Part shown: one piece after another, positions 1-9,850 of the stretch
Numbering within the stretch: the stretch's first letter is position 1
Layout: each line of letters starts with the position of its first letter
From: Byssothecium circinans
Lineage: Eukaryota > Ascomycota > Dothideomycetes > Pleosporales > Massarinaceae
Direction of reading: 5' to 3'
Assembly: GCA_010015675.1 (NCBI GenBank)
Contig: ML976992.1
Span: forward strand, 574,404-638,403
Length of the DNA: 64,000 nt
Position numbers and translations under genes: made by a program
The notes under the pieces: generated by a model
Database searches by the model: none
The model's input: only the letters and a program-made list of their open reading frames with translations
Told to the model about the DNA's origin: nothing

Positions 1-911
1 CCACGACGCGTATTTGATCCAGTGTCCGGATCTCGGGGCTTAGGCCGCCGTGTACACACAGCACCTTGCCGTCAACAATGGCCGCTAGTGCGAGGAAATC
101 AAAGACTTGACAGCAGGCTTTCCATACCGAAGCGTTGCCGTATTTGGTCTGGCATTCCTCGTAAAACCCATAGACTTGAGTGATCTGTCTCGACTCGTGA
201 TTTCCGCGGACTAGAGTGACTCGATCGGGGAATCTAAGTGGTTAGCTTAAATGACAATACCGTAAGGCAATCATACTTTGCTTTCAAACACATGAGTAAT
301 GTGAAGGTTTCCAAACTGAAGTAACCTCGATCCACAAAATCGCCCAAAAAGACGAAGTTTTGCTGCCCATTTCCTAACGGCACGTTTCGTGTCGAAGCCG
401 CAGTAGACTCTTCCTCCACGCTTCGCCTGCCAGTGATACTCCTGCTGCGACCTCTTTCCTCCTCTTCTTCATCGTCCTCGTCTTCCTCCTCGTTTGGACT
501 AGCGGGTCCTGTGTATCTCTCATCGCGCTGGAACCTCCTTTTCATCTTCCGCTTTGCTCTGGGGTCTGTTATGGTGGTCGGCGGTTCTATATCCTCGGGT
601 TTGATGGTTGAGGGTATTGCGGGGGCGATGGGAGCAGTTGGGCTATCGCTGGGCATACCGCCGGCGACTCGGAACAGCTCGAGGAGATCGTAGAATTGGC
701 CGTGGATATCGCCGCAAACGGTGACGGGAGTTCGAACAGGTTGAATGTTGGACTCCTCCATGAGACACTCCTTTACAATCTCGCAGAGGCGCTTCATCTC
801 TGCCTCGGGTAGGTATTTGCATTGCTTCGCCTGCTCCAACCACTCATCCGGCCCCGCGCCTTTTGAAAGCCGCGCGGGCCCTGGCTGAGGGACATCTCGG
901 TCTCTCCCCAT
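1..911 (-). CDS. sit4: SIT4/PP6-type serine/threonine protein phosphatase, catalytic subunit (3' end outside window)
   Basis: PPP-family phosphatase of the SIT4/PP6 branch. It dephosphorylates serine/threonine and in yeast acts with SAP subunits in G1/S and nutrient (TOR) signalling. Exons are 911-277 and 233-1, with an intron at 234-276 (GTATGA donor, GCTAAC branch); splicing gives the family-typical [18 protein letters not shown]. Metal-binding motifs GDIHG (residues 67-71), GDFVDRG (about 190-196) and GNHE are intact. The start of the catalytic region, [14 protein letters not shown], followed by MEESNIQPV, is closer to Sit4 than to PP2A or PP4. The ATG at 911 adds about 16 residues before GPDEWLE compared with yeast. 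A hydrophilic insert of about 95 residues (about 88-183), with an acidic run of 13 D/E and then basic residues, sits between the GDIHG and GDFVDRG blocks. Divergent from UPF3. The C-terminal part lies off the left edge. Confidence 0.93.
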
Positions 912-1549
912 ACTGTACGAGCCGGTAGCGGGAGAAGTAGGGGTCGTCTTCTACTATAACCCTAGAGTAACAATGGCCGTGGTGGAGGAGCGACAGTCGT
1001 CGTGTGGCTGAGGGGATCAACAAGCGTGACGTAGCGAGTCCTGTGCTATCATGGGGCGCAGGCAGAGCGAGGGAAAGGTACAGGAGTCCAGAGTGAGAGA
1101 GGATAATTACCAAGTTCAGTAGTGTCCGACCCGGACATGCATGATGAGGTGGAAGCTTGAAGTGGTCGGTGCAGGGTCGTTCGCCTTGAGCTGGCCCGGG
1201 CGCTTGGTGAACGAAATGTCCCGCTCTCCCGCTTCGGGCAGGCGGTCAGATCGTCACCCATCGCCCATTCTCTCCGCCCTCTCAGGCTTCGAACCACCAA
1301 CGACGCCGACTGCCACCCCAACAAACGCGCTCCACGTCTACGTCTGCCGCTTCGCGCCTCCTCGACTCCACACAGAGCGGTTGCCCTTCGCTAGCCAGGA
1401 CTCGCCTTCCAATGTCCGTGTCTACTGTTTGTCGTTCCGCCCGCCGCCAAACTACCAACAATCCACCCTCATAAACCTCCCCTCACCCTTCAACACCTCA
1501 CCCCCACAACTCGCCCACTGTCCACGGCCGCCCCTCGACCTCCCCACCC
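912..1549. promoter_or_regulatory. Shared intergenic region between divergent SIT4 and UPF3
   Basis: This 638-bp region separates two head-to-head start codons, so it must hold both 5' leaders and promoters. The last 150 bp before the UPF3 ATG are C-rich with few purines (CCTCACCC-type), as is common for fungal 5' leaders. No TATA box is convincing. Function is inferred from position only. Confidence 0.5.
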
Positions 1550-3450
1550 ATGGCGCCCCCAAGCGGTGCCAACGGCGTCATCCCCATCACGGTGCTGCAG
1601 AAGAACCCCCCCACGTCAGCGCCCCGCGGCCCGAAAGCCCCTGCACCACGCCTGAAGCTCGTCTGCCGCCGCCTGCCCCCTGGACTGACAAAAGCTGAGT
1701 TCGAGAACATATTGGGCGAGGAGTGGAAGGTCGGCGGTGGGAAGATTGACTGGCTCAACTACAGGAAGGGCAAGATCTCCAAAGAGTAGGCCCCTCCTTT
1801 CCTTATCACGACCTGGGCTAAATTCATGACAGTGTCGCCAAACCCTCCAAGCCCTCGCGAGCCTATCTGCATGTAACTCAGCACGCTTATGTCCTCGCAC
1901 TCGGCGACCGGATCCGCGAAGTCACCTTCCACGATGCTGCCAAATCCTTCCAAGATGCCGCCCTTGTCGGTCCGCCAACTCTAGAGTATGCTCCGTACCC
2001 TAAGCTGCCTGGGGGTCGTCGTAGGAACGACGCTCGTCAGGGCACTATCGATCAGGATCCCGAGTTCAAGGAGTTCCTCGAGAGCCTGACCGCACCCATC
2101 ACGAAACCTGCTGCCCCAGAGGCCGATCCCCAGAAAGAGGAGGTCAAGACCACTCCTCTCATTGAAGCTCTCCGAGAGAAGAAAGCAAACAAGGACAAGC
2201 CTCAAGGGAAGAGCAAAAATCGTGGAGAGACTAAGGAGAGTGCGGCTGACAAGAAGGCGCTGGCCAAGTCTGGAAAGGATGCGGCTACCGCTGGCGACAA
2301 GAGCCGCAACCTTAGTAAAGCCGAGCGAGAGAGGGCTCAGAAGGAGGCAGTCAAAGCCCTCAACAAGGAAGCGGCCTCAGTCAAAGCTGGAGCTGGGCCA
2401 TCGACCGACAAGACAGCACCGGCAGCAGCCTCTCCAGCACCGGAGCGCAAGCGCGGAAACGTTCAGATCGCAAAGTCCATCCTTCAACATGATCTTGGGT
2501 TTGGACCTGCCCCCAATAGGCGACGAGGCACCAAACGCGAGATCAATCCGGCCAAGCAAGAAATACCAGGTCAAGATGAGAATGCCACCAGCAAGCAGAA
2601 GGCAAAAGAGTCCCCCGCTGTTGCTGCTGCTACGGCCACGGAGAAGGTTACGCCTGCATCTCCCAAGAAAGAACGACCCAGCCGCGCTGAGCGCCGTGCC
2701 TTCAAGGCTTCCCTGGCAGACAAAACAAATAGTAAGACTGTAGGCGAGGACTCCAAAGCCCCGGCCAAACCTTCAGCTCCGGCTCCGGCTCCGGCTCCGA
2801 CCATTCCCAAAAAGGCGCAAGCAGTTCAGGCGCAAACTCCCACGGCCCCCAAGGGACCAGCGGCCGCACGTGCTCCGCCCACAGAGCCCGCTGCTATAAG
2901 AAGCACACCTGCTCCCGCGCAAGCCAACCCTCCGCCACGCCCTGCAAACCCTACACCTGCTCATGCTGCTCAAGGCCCAACATCGCCTACCGTTAAGACC
3001 GAAAAGTGCAAGACGGCTTTCCTGAAACATGCCAATGCATCGCAAGGCATCACCGAACCGCTTATCGAAGAGGCGCTCAAAGTCTTTGGCGACATCGAAA
3101 AAGTTGAGATTGATCGGCGCAAAGGATTTGCCTATGTCTTTTTCACGGACGCGGACAGCCTCGCCAAAGCCATTGCAGCTAGCCCAGTGAAGGTCGCCCA
3201 GGGTGCCGTTCAAGTTCTCGAATGGAAGGAGAAGATCCCACGTAGGAATCCATTCACCAACAATCCCGATAAGCCCTTCCGCCCTCAGCCTGCGTTCAAC
3301 CCACGTGGACGGGCAGGACGTCCTGCACGCGGTGGACGTGGTGGAGCAAGGGGAGGTGGACACATAGGCCCAGCCGATGGCTCTCCTGCCCCAACAGCTG
3401 CAGTCACAGCACCTCCTGCTGTCTCTGCTGGCGGTGATGTGGCGACTTGA
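1550..3450 (+). CDS. upf3: UPF3, nonsense-mediated mRNA decay factor
   Basis: Smg-4/UPF3 family protein that links the exon-junction/UPF2 side of NMD to mRNA surveillance and shuttles between nucleus and cytoplasm. Exons are 1550-1785 and 1833-3450 (617 aa), with a 47-bp intron. The N-terminal UPF3 domain (about residues 33-150) starts with PRLKLVCRRLPPGLT and continues EEWKVGGGKIDWLNY and KPSKPSRAYLHV. The middle is long, charged and low-complexity (Lys/Ala/Pro rich). At about 473-540 there is a second RRM-like fold with an RNP1-like KGFAYVFF, then an RGG-like tail (RGRAGRPARGGRGGARGGG). Fungal UPF3 proteins of this class carry this extra C-terminal RRM, whereas the short yeast protein does not; that comparison is from family knowledge. 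The ATG at 1550 is the first in frame and is needed for the N-terminal domain. Confidence 0.93.
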
Positions 3451-5095
3451 ATGCTTCACCCTCACCAAGGTCATGCCATCAACTGCGATTGACCCCTAGC
3501 CAACCATTACCGACACCCACCGCACGGTAGCAAGAATAGCCGACTATGAGCACTTAATATCCATCTCACTCCAACATGAGTACCGGTGGCAACACGAATT
3601 TCAGGAATGGCTTGCATAGCTCACCGTTTGACATGGAATTGGGGGTGCATTATACCGATTCCGACCTGAAGGAACGAACGTGCATCCTATGACGTGGTCA
3701 GACTAAATTGAGGCTCGATGTGATACGAGAGTATGGTATGGGATATGGACCATGAGGAGAGGGGCTTTGATGGTTTTTGGTTTGGTATTGTATGAGTCGG
3801 CAGTGACTAGCAAATAGGTAGTGATACTACCAAACGTTTGATGGAAACTGTCCTAGAGATAAGTGAAGTTGCGATGTCCTCTCGTTCTGCTCGAAATCAT
3901 CAAGAGCGTAATAGTGGCCAGACTTTCGCTAGTGTAAATAGACTGTTGAATGGCACGAACCGCCAGTCCCCTCTTAACAGCACTCTACTATGATCCTTTC
4001 CGCCTTTACTTTGCACTAGGATTTTTCTCATATGGCCTTATTGATTTGCGAGTAAGGCAGAAATAGCTCACCTGTTCTAGGAGATAATTTTCCGCACCGC
4101 AACTACTTTATATACAAGAGTATCGGTCACCGCAGTAAAACAGGCGATGGCCCATCAGCCGATTCCGAATCACACTCATCGTTCTTCCATCCGTCTATTC
4201 TTCGTACCATTGTGACTTAGTGTATCCTTCAAGTCTTCAATTCAACACCATCTTTCCCATAGCTAGAGACTGTCCCCACCGTTTGGATGCATCTCTGCTA
4301 TCTGCGTATGGAGTAGCTATCTTCGTTCAATAGCGGACTTGCCTCCTTTCACACCCTCAAGATCAGATCAGCGAAAGGACGGTTACATCGTGGGAATTAG
4401 TGTTGTGAACCACCCAAATCATCAAGTTGGATCCGGTTCGGCATAAGAACTCGAGAATGATAATCGCTTGATGCCATCGCCATTGTTCGTGTTATTCATT
4501 TCCTTTTACGTCACAAACATTGCTGTTTAGCAAGATCACTCTTGCGCCTTCACGACCATATTCATACTTCGACACCTTTGTATACTGCACGTGCAAATCA
4601 CAGTCAAATGCCAATGACTCTAAGGTACTCGCAGGCTCCGCGATAGCCCTGTTAGATAGAATTAAGGAATTCCATCGTATCTGCGCCAATCTACCGAGCC
4701 ATGCAAAACTTTCGTTATTGATCGTTACTAAAACGACGTTTCGAGATAGAATAGCGATGTCGAGGGGTTCGTTGGATGCTAGTCGTTCGAGGAATTTCAG
4801 TATGTCGAAAATGCCAGAGGTAGCGATCTCTATTTCATGATATAGTTTCAACTCGAGTGAGATCCTTGTCTCGTATTCAAGTTCCTTTGATTTGAGCAAA
4901 GGAACCTACGCGTTGCGTCTAGTTGACAGATGTATCAATGCTAGTCTTATCTAATCCCTCTCACGATACGGAAATTCCAGTACGCTACCTTTAAACCAAC
5001 AAAAGCCCCTCCCCTCATCGGAACAATAGGTTCGCCCAAACGCCCTTGTATATACTCTATCCCAGATGGCTTCCCCAAACCCAAACCCAGCCTTT
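3451..5095. other. Intergenic region with one possible degraded coding fragment (minus, 4492-4896)
   Basis: This is 1.6 kb between the convergent UPF3 and carrier genes. Most of it shows no coding signal. On the minus strand 4896-4492 is an open stretch of about 135 codons with amphipathic, protein-like content (runs such as LKLYHEIEIATSGIFDILKF), but no ATG; it would need an upstream exon, and an acceptor-like CGTAG lies just 5' of it. It could be the last exon of an unrecognised gene or a relic. I do not recognise the family. Confidence 0.3.
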
Positions 5096-6340
5096 TCAAA
5101 TCCCCAAATAATACTTCCCCCTCTCATACACATAGAAGCTCGTCGCAGTCATAGGTACAATCTTGACGTAACCAATTGTCAGACCCACGAAGAAGCCTCT
5201 CCACCCACTCGCAACATATATCCTCTTCGCCACCTCCGCTATTCCCAACCGATGTCCATCACCCACCACGCCTCCGACCTGCATTCTCCTCCTGATAACT
5301 TCCAGTGGGTACGACACAGTCTGTGATATGAAGCCTGCCAAACCACCGGTGCTGAGTTCAGCCCAGTACCGTAATTGCGCGGGTTTGTGCGATGAAGATG
5401 AAGATTCCGAACGTTCGGTGTGCGGGAGCGTGGTGTAGGATGCAATAAGTCGATGGCGCATGAAATCGGACGCTGTGTCGTGGACGAGAAACGATGCGCC
5501 GGCGTAGGGAATCATGCCGAGTAGAGTGGGAGTAAATCCTCGGAAGAAGTTTGCCAGACCGGCCCGTGGTGCTGCCTTTTCGGCCATCGTGGCTGCGGCT
5601 GCTGTTATCGGATTATTCGGGTGGTGTACGGTAAGTGGTGGGTGCTCGTTGTATATCTTCTGGCATATACTCCTCAAAGTACTTCGATGCTGCGAGCGTG
5701 TCTCAAATGCTAACCGCACTCTTATCACTTCAAGTGGGTATGTGAAGAACACACTGACCATGCCTGCCATGCTGCCCGAGACAAAGCGGCGCCCGGGCGT
5801 TTCTTGCGCTTTTGATTTTATGACGCGGGAACGTATTTGCTCGTAGGCGAGGAACTTTATGCCTGCGTAGGGAAAGATGCGGAGGAGGGTTGCGGAGTGT
5901 CCCTTGAAGAGACCGCGCGTGCCGTTCGTCGTGTAGATGTCACGGATCGCGTTGGGGAGGCCGGACCAGTGGCCAGCGTACTTTTGAAAGGAAGGGTTGC
6001 TAGTTTGGAAGAGGATTTTCACCCGGTCGAGGGGGCCGACTACTGTTTTTGCCTGCGCATATCTCATTAGTATGCTTGATTTAGAGTAGGGGGTGGTAAG
6101 ACGTACTGCGCAGCCTGCTAACCCGCCCGCCAATCCGCTCTTCAGCAGGTACTCTGGACTCCGCGTATCTACCTTCCTAGACCCCATATTCTCGTCTGAT
6201 CGTATGTTTCCCTCATTATCGGTAGGATATGGCGGCTGTTGTGTTTGGATTGGGCGCTTTGTATAGGCAGGGAGTGTTTGCGCGGCGGGTGTTGTCATGA
6301 TGCGGGAACGGGAATCTTCTTGTTCCGCATGGCTGGACAT
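5096..6340 (-). CDS. leu5: Mitochondrial carrier, Leu5/SLC25A42-type (coenzyme A transport)
   Basis: Mitochondrial carrier family (SLC25) protein of the inner membrane, 396 aa after splicing. Three P-x-[DE]-x-[KR] repeats are visible: GPLDRVKILFQT, YPLEVIRVRLAFE and YPLEVIRRRMQ. The stretch NGTRGLFKGHSATLLRIFPY is characteristic of the Leu5/SLC25A16/A42 branch that imports CoA or adenosine 3',5'-diphosphate into the matrix. Start ATG is at 6340; an earlier in-frame TTG at 6352 is not a credible start. An intron at 6106-6053 (54 bp, GTACGT donor, ACTAAT branch, GCGCAG acceptor) is a multiple of three with no stop, so an unspliced reading stays open and inserts 18 residues between GGLAGCA and AKTVVGPLDRV. 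Removing it restores the family-consensus GGLAGCAAKTVVGPLDR. Divergent from the METTL4-like gene. Confidence 0.9.
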   Translation of the reverse strand: MSSHAEQEDSRSRIMTTPAAQTLPAYTKRPIQTQQPPYPTDNEGNIRSDENMGSRKVDTRSPEYLLKSGLAGGLAGCAVRLTTPYSKSSILMRYAQAKTVVGPLDRVKILFQTSNPSFQKYAGHWSGLPNAIRDIYTTNGTRGLFKGHSATLLRIFPYAGIKFLAYEQIRSRVIKSKAQETPGRRFVSGSMAGMVSVFFTYPLEVIRVRLAFETRSQHRSTLRSICQKIYNEHPPLTVHHPNNPITAAAATMAEKAAPRAGLANFFRGFTPTLLGMIPYAGASFLVHDTASDFMRHRLIASYTTLPHTERSESSSSSHKPAQLRYWAELSTGGLAGFISQTVSYPLEVIRRRMQVGGVVGDGHRLGIAEVAKRIYVASGWRGFFVGLTIGYVKIVPMTATSFYVYERGKYYLGI

Positions 6341-6862
6341 TGACACCGGCAATCCTTCTCTTCACCTCGACATGGGAGGATCCTTTCAATGTGTTTACTC
6401 AAAATGAAGGAGAAAAGCACATGCGAAAGGCATATGATCAGAAAGGCAGTGGAAGCGGATGGAGATGCGGATGTGCGGTTTAGAATGACGTGAGTTGCCG
6501 AGGGTCAGATCTGTTTCCGGCCTTGGCAATGCCGCTGGTAAGCGGAAACTTTTCCTCGCTTGCTGCTTTGGTCTTCAAACACCACGTCCTGCTGTTCCGC
6601 CATCTATCGTGACCTTGAGTTGAAGCCATCTAGCAATTGGAGGGTGAACGGCTCAAAGAGGTGATGCCAATCGCTGACATTCACCTCTTCATCAAATTCA
6701 CCGATTATCACGCAACGCTAATGAGATTCACTGTCAGCGTAGGTATAGGTTTCCTTCCAATTCACCTCAAAATCATTTCCTCGACATCTGCATTCGCTTC
6801 TCTCTCAACCCAACTCTTATAAAGAGCGTTCTATGAACATCTAACCCTCTCCTACCCAGACC
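6341..6862. promoter_or_regulatory. Shared region between divergent LEU5-type carrier and METTL4-like gene
   Basis: This 522-bp region lies between two divergent start codons. A TATAAA sequence at 6818-6823 sits 40 bp before the METTL4-like ATG, in a C/T-rich leader. Function is inferred from position. Confidence 0.45.
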
Positions 6863-8305
6863 ATGGCAACTTCCAGAACATGCGAGGCCTCACGGGGGTC
6901 TGCTGTACTTTACCAGAACGCTGATAGAAGCGTCACACTTATTGATATCCCGACCTCTATTGCCTTAGCTCAAGGCCGCTCGGAGACCCTTCTCTCTTCG
7001 GAGCCGCTGGAAGCTCCAATTCCGCTCAATTATGAACCGACGACCAACAAGAGCAAGGTTGGGGAGCCAAAGCATCTCACTAGTGTGGCCCTTCACGCTG
7101 AGTACAAGGCGATAGTCGAGAGGGCGCTGAGAGAATTGCATTCACATGTCTCCGGACCGTGGTGCAGGTCCCGCAAGGTCAAGGCACAACTGCCAAAGCG
7201 CGGGAAGACCAATATGGACATTGACGATCCAGAGCAGGAGCTCGAACAGCGACTTCGCGAGTGGGCCGCATTGGACCAAAGCAAGGGTGACGATACTGCA
7301 TTCGACTTCCAGAAGATGATGGCTTCTCTCGGGGCAGTTTCCGAACCCAATGCAACCACGCCTGAGACACTGACACACAAATGGCTCATGTCGTACCGGC
7401 CTGCACGCGACATGACCAGTGATGCACGACGTGCTGGATTCAGTTTGCCGAACGAACCGGAGCTGGGAGGATCGGAAGAGCCTTGGACGTCTGCCTTTCA
7501 CAATCCGGAGAAGCGTGCATTAGATCTGTCCGTGTTCGAGAATACGACGGCTTCTAACCAACAGGATGCTTCTTCTAGTTATCGTTTCACGATTCCTCCC
7601 CGAGCTTCATTCTTCCTAAGTGATTCCACTCACTCGGAAACCTTTCGTACATCGTTCCGCGAACTCACGGGTGAGCACACACTACCCAGACACTTTGATT
7701 TGGTGTTGCTAGATCCACCGTGGCCTAACCGCTCCGCGAAGCGAAGCAGAGGTTACGAGCAAATTGGAGGAATGCCGCATATCAAACGAATGTTACTCAA
7801 GATGGACATTGATAATTATTTGGAGCACAACGCATTAGTCGGCGTTTGGATCACCAACAAGGACGCTCTGCGGGACCATGTCATCGGTCCTGGAGGACTG
7901 TTTGAGAAGTGGAACCTTGGATTGATTGAAGAATGGATCTGGGTCAAGACGACCACGCATGGCGAGCCAATGTTCGACATTGACAGCCTTACACGAAAAC
8001 CCTACGAGGTTCTACTTCTCGGGAGAGCGGCGCCAAATTCCTGGACGACTATGGGTCCGGCGCCCGTGGTCAAGAAGAGGGTCATTGCCGCTGTGCCCGA
8101 TATTCACTCCCGAAAGCCGTGTCTGAAGGAGCTGATAGAGCCCTATATGCCGGATAAGGGCGACTACTCCGCTCTAGAAGTCTTTTCTCGGTATCTGGTC
8201 AAGGGCTGGATGTCTTGGGGCAACGAAGTCCTCAAGTATAACCATGAGCAATATTGGGTACCGTTGGAGGAGCAACCACCGGCAAACTCTCCGACGTCGA
8301 TGTGA
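6863..8305 (+). CDS. MT-A70 family adenine-N6 methyltransferase, METTL4-like
   Basis: SAM-dependent N6-adenine methyltransferase of the MT-A70 superfamily, 480 aa, single exon. The catalytic DPPW motif is intact at residues 284-287 (FDLVLLDPPWPNRS), followed by KRSRGYEQ, VGVWITNKDALRDHV, EEWIWVKTTTHGEPMF and RKPYEVLLLGR. Order and spacing match METTL4 rather than METTL3/IME4 or METTL14. METTL4 relatives have been linked to U2 snRNA m6Am and to DNA 6mA; which applies here cannot be read from sequence. The N-terminal 250 residues are less conserved and may be regulatory. Start ATG is in good context (ACCATGGCA), 40 bp after a TATAAA. Confidence 0.88.
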   Translation: MATSRTCEASRGSAVLYQNADRSVTLIDIPTSIALAQGRSETLLSSEPLEAPIPLNYEPTTNKSKVGEPKHLTSVALHAEYKAIVERALRELHSHVSGPWCRSRKVKAQLPKRGKTNMDIDDPEQELEQRLREWAALDQSKGDDTAFDFQKMMASLGAVSEPNATTPETLTHKWLMSYRPARDMTSDARRAGFSLPNEPELGGSEEPWTSAFHNPEKRALDLSVFENTTASNQQDASSSYRFTIPPRASFFLSDSTHSETFRTSFRELTGEHTLPRHFDLVLLDPPWPNRSAKRSRGYEQIGGMPHIKRMLLKMDIDNYLEHNALVGVWITNKDALRDHVIGPGGLFEKWNLGLIEEWIWVKTTTHGEPMFDIDSLTRKPYEVLLLGRAAPNSWTTMGPAPVVKKRVIAAVPDIHSRKPCLKELIEPYMPDKGDYSALEVFSRYLVKGWMSWGNEVLKYNHEQYWVPLEEQPPANSPTSM

Positions 8306-9469
8306 AGCGCATCAAGTACGCTACTTGGTTGGCACCGTAATCGGTATGCACATCAAGATCTGCACGTTGACTGCAAAACATCGTCCATCTCTTCGACGGA
8401 CCATTTGCCGATCCTTCTTCGCATTCTCGGTAGTTCGTTTTGTATATCCGACCTGTATTCTTGCTTCAAAAGTTCGTCACGAGTCACTTTGCCTAGACTT
8501 GTGACTGAATTTTGAGTACTCATTTGATGCATTTTGGGGCTCCGACATGCCGTGCTTCCTCCTTAGCACTCTTTGCTCCACCGACGATCTTCATCGCATA
8601 TGCAGGGTCCTTGGTCATGGTCACGATGAAAGAGCCCCACAACTGACAGCTGGTGGGGATAGCGGGTATGCCTTGTGGGGTCACCGCGGGCGTGGGGTGG
8701 ATGAATAGCGGCTCCGGCCGAATGGATACGAAGTGGATTTGGGTCGATGGGTGTCGCGCATGGCTCGGTTGCTGCGACAGCTGATCAAGAATAATCAAGA
8801 AAAGCATCACATGAATATGTCCGATTTCCGCTCAAGTGCTGTCACGTTGACCTATATCCCGCGTTTTACTCGTGACTTTCTGCTTCAATGACTTTGCATT
8901 TGCGCCGCGTGGTTGAGGACCCCCTCGCTTGCAGTGGGGGTTGAAGATGGGAAAGAAGCGCACGGACCATATGCAGAATCTCGTCCACACTTCAGTCACA
9001 GTCAATCGTTATAGGAATGTATAGATTCAAGAGGGTCTCTCTATATCGTCGACGCCTGTCAAATAGGCTGGAGCTGTTACAATACCACTATGGTGCATAA
9101 GCCGCAAGTGTTTTCAGCAAGTATTAGATGTTCCCGAACCCGACACCACCTCGCTGAGCATCTGAGCTACTTTCTCCAGAATCTGGATGCTGCAAATATG
9201 GGCAGTACCTCAATTCTGGTGTTAGAACACGTTATCAAAAGTCTGACACGCAGTACTCATCCATAACAATTAGAAAACAGTGGTCGGGAAAGCTGATGGA
9301 TAACCGCCTCGAGTATAACCCACACTTTCTCTTCTTTCGCCATGTTGACACTTTGAAGTAGGTTTATGCGAAGCCGATGGGCGCAGTGCGCTGGCAAAAT
9401 ATATTGCTACTATGTTGAGACCGAGAATTGAGAAATGAAAGTGAATGGAGGGACATGGGGAGATTATAG
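8306..9469. other. Intergenic region; one weak minus-strand ORF (8520-8807)
   Basis: No gene is confidently supported. On the minus strand an ATG at 8807 opens 95 codons to a stop at 8520, ending VTMTKDPAYAMKIVGGAKSA then KEEARHVGAPKCIK. Codons in its second half mostly end in C or G, like the neighbouring genes, so it could be the last exon of a small gene convergent with the METTL4-like gene. No family is recognised and no upstream exon could be joined. Confidence 0.25.
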
Positions 9470-9850
9470 AAATCGCAACTGGGATAGCGAGTCGTATTTT
9501 ATACTGTCTATCCAGTTGGCTTCATATTAGTCTATCACAACTCTAATTAGCTAAATCTTGAAGATTAAAGCTAATATAAAATAGTATCTTCTATTCTCGA
9601 GACAAATTATAAAATTATGGCTCCCCTATTAGTGTGACAAGACGCAGTACAAATAAGACGAAGATAAGCATAGCAATAGGAGAGCCAGCCAATATAATAT
9701 AAATAAGCATTGAAGGCTAAAAAGCTCGTTCGGCGAGGCTTCTGCACTATGAGGTAGCTGTATATGTACTGTGCCTAATTCGATATTAGGGGCTATAGGT
9801 ATTAGTCTCTAAGATGTACTGTATTTCTTTGGGATCTCTTAAAATGTTGT
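9470..9850. repeat. AT-rich island, possible RIP-decayed repeat relic
   Basis: Three successive 60-bp lines (9541-9720) have about 25%, 37% and 33% GC by count, against roughly 50% around them. The sequence is rich in TA-containing words (AATATAATATAAATAA, CTAATATAAAATAG) and holds no ORF. In Dothideomycetes such islands are often transposon fragments eroded by repeat-induced point mutation (C-to-T). No terminal repeats or protein remnant were found, so this is inference from composition. Confidence 0.35.

Noticed and set aside
1141..1698. 185-codon plus-strand open frame before and into UPF3
   Set aside because: C-rich leader sequence in another frame; the UPF3 domain starts at 1550 in a different frame.
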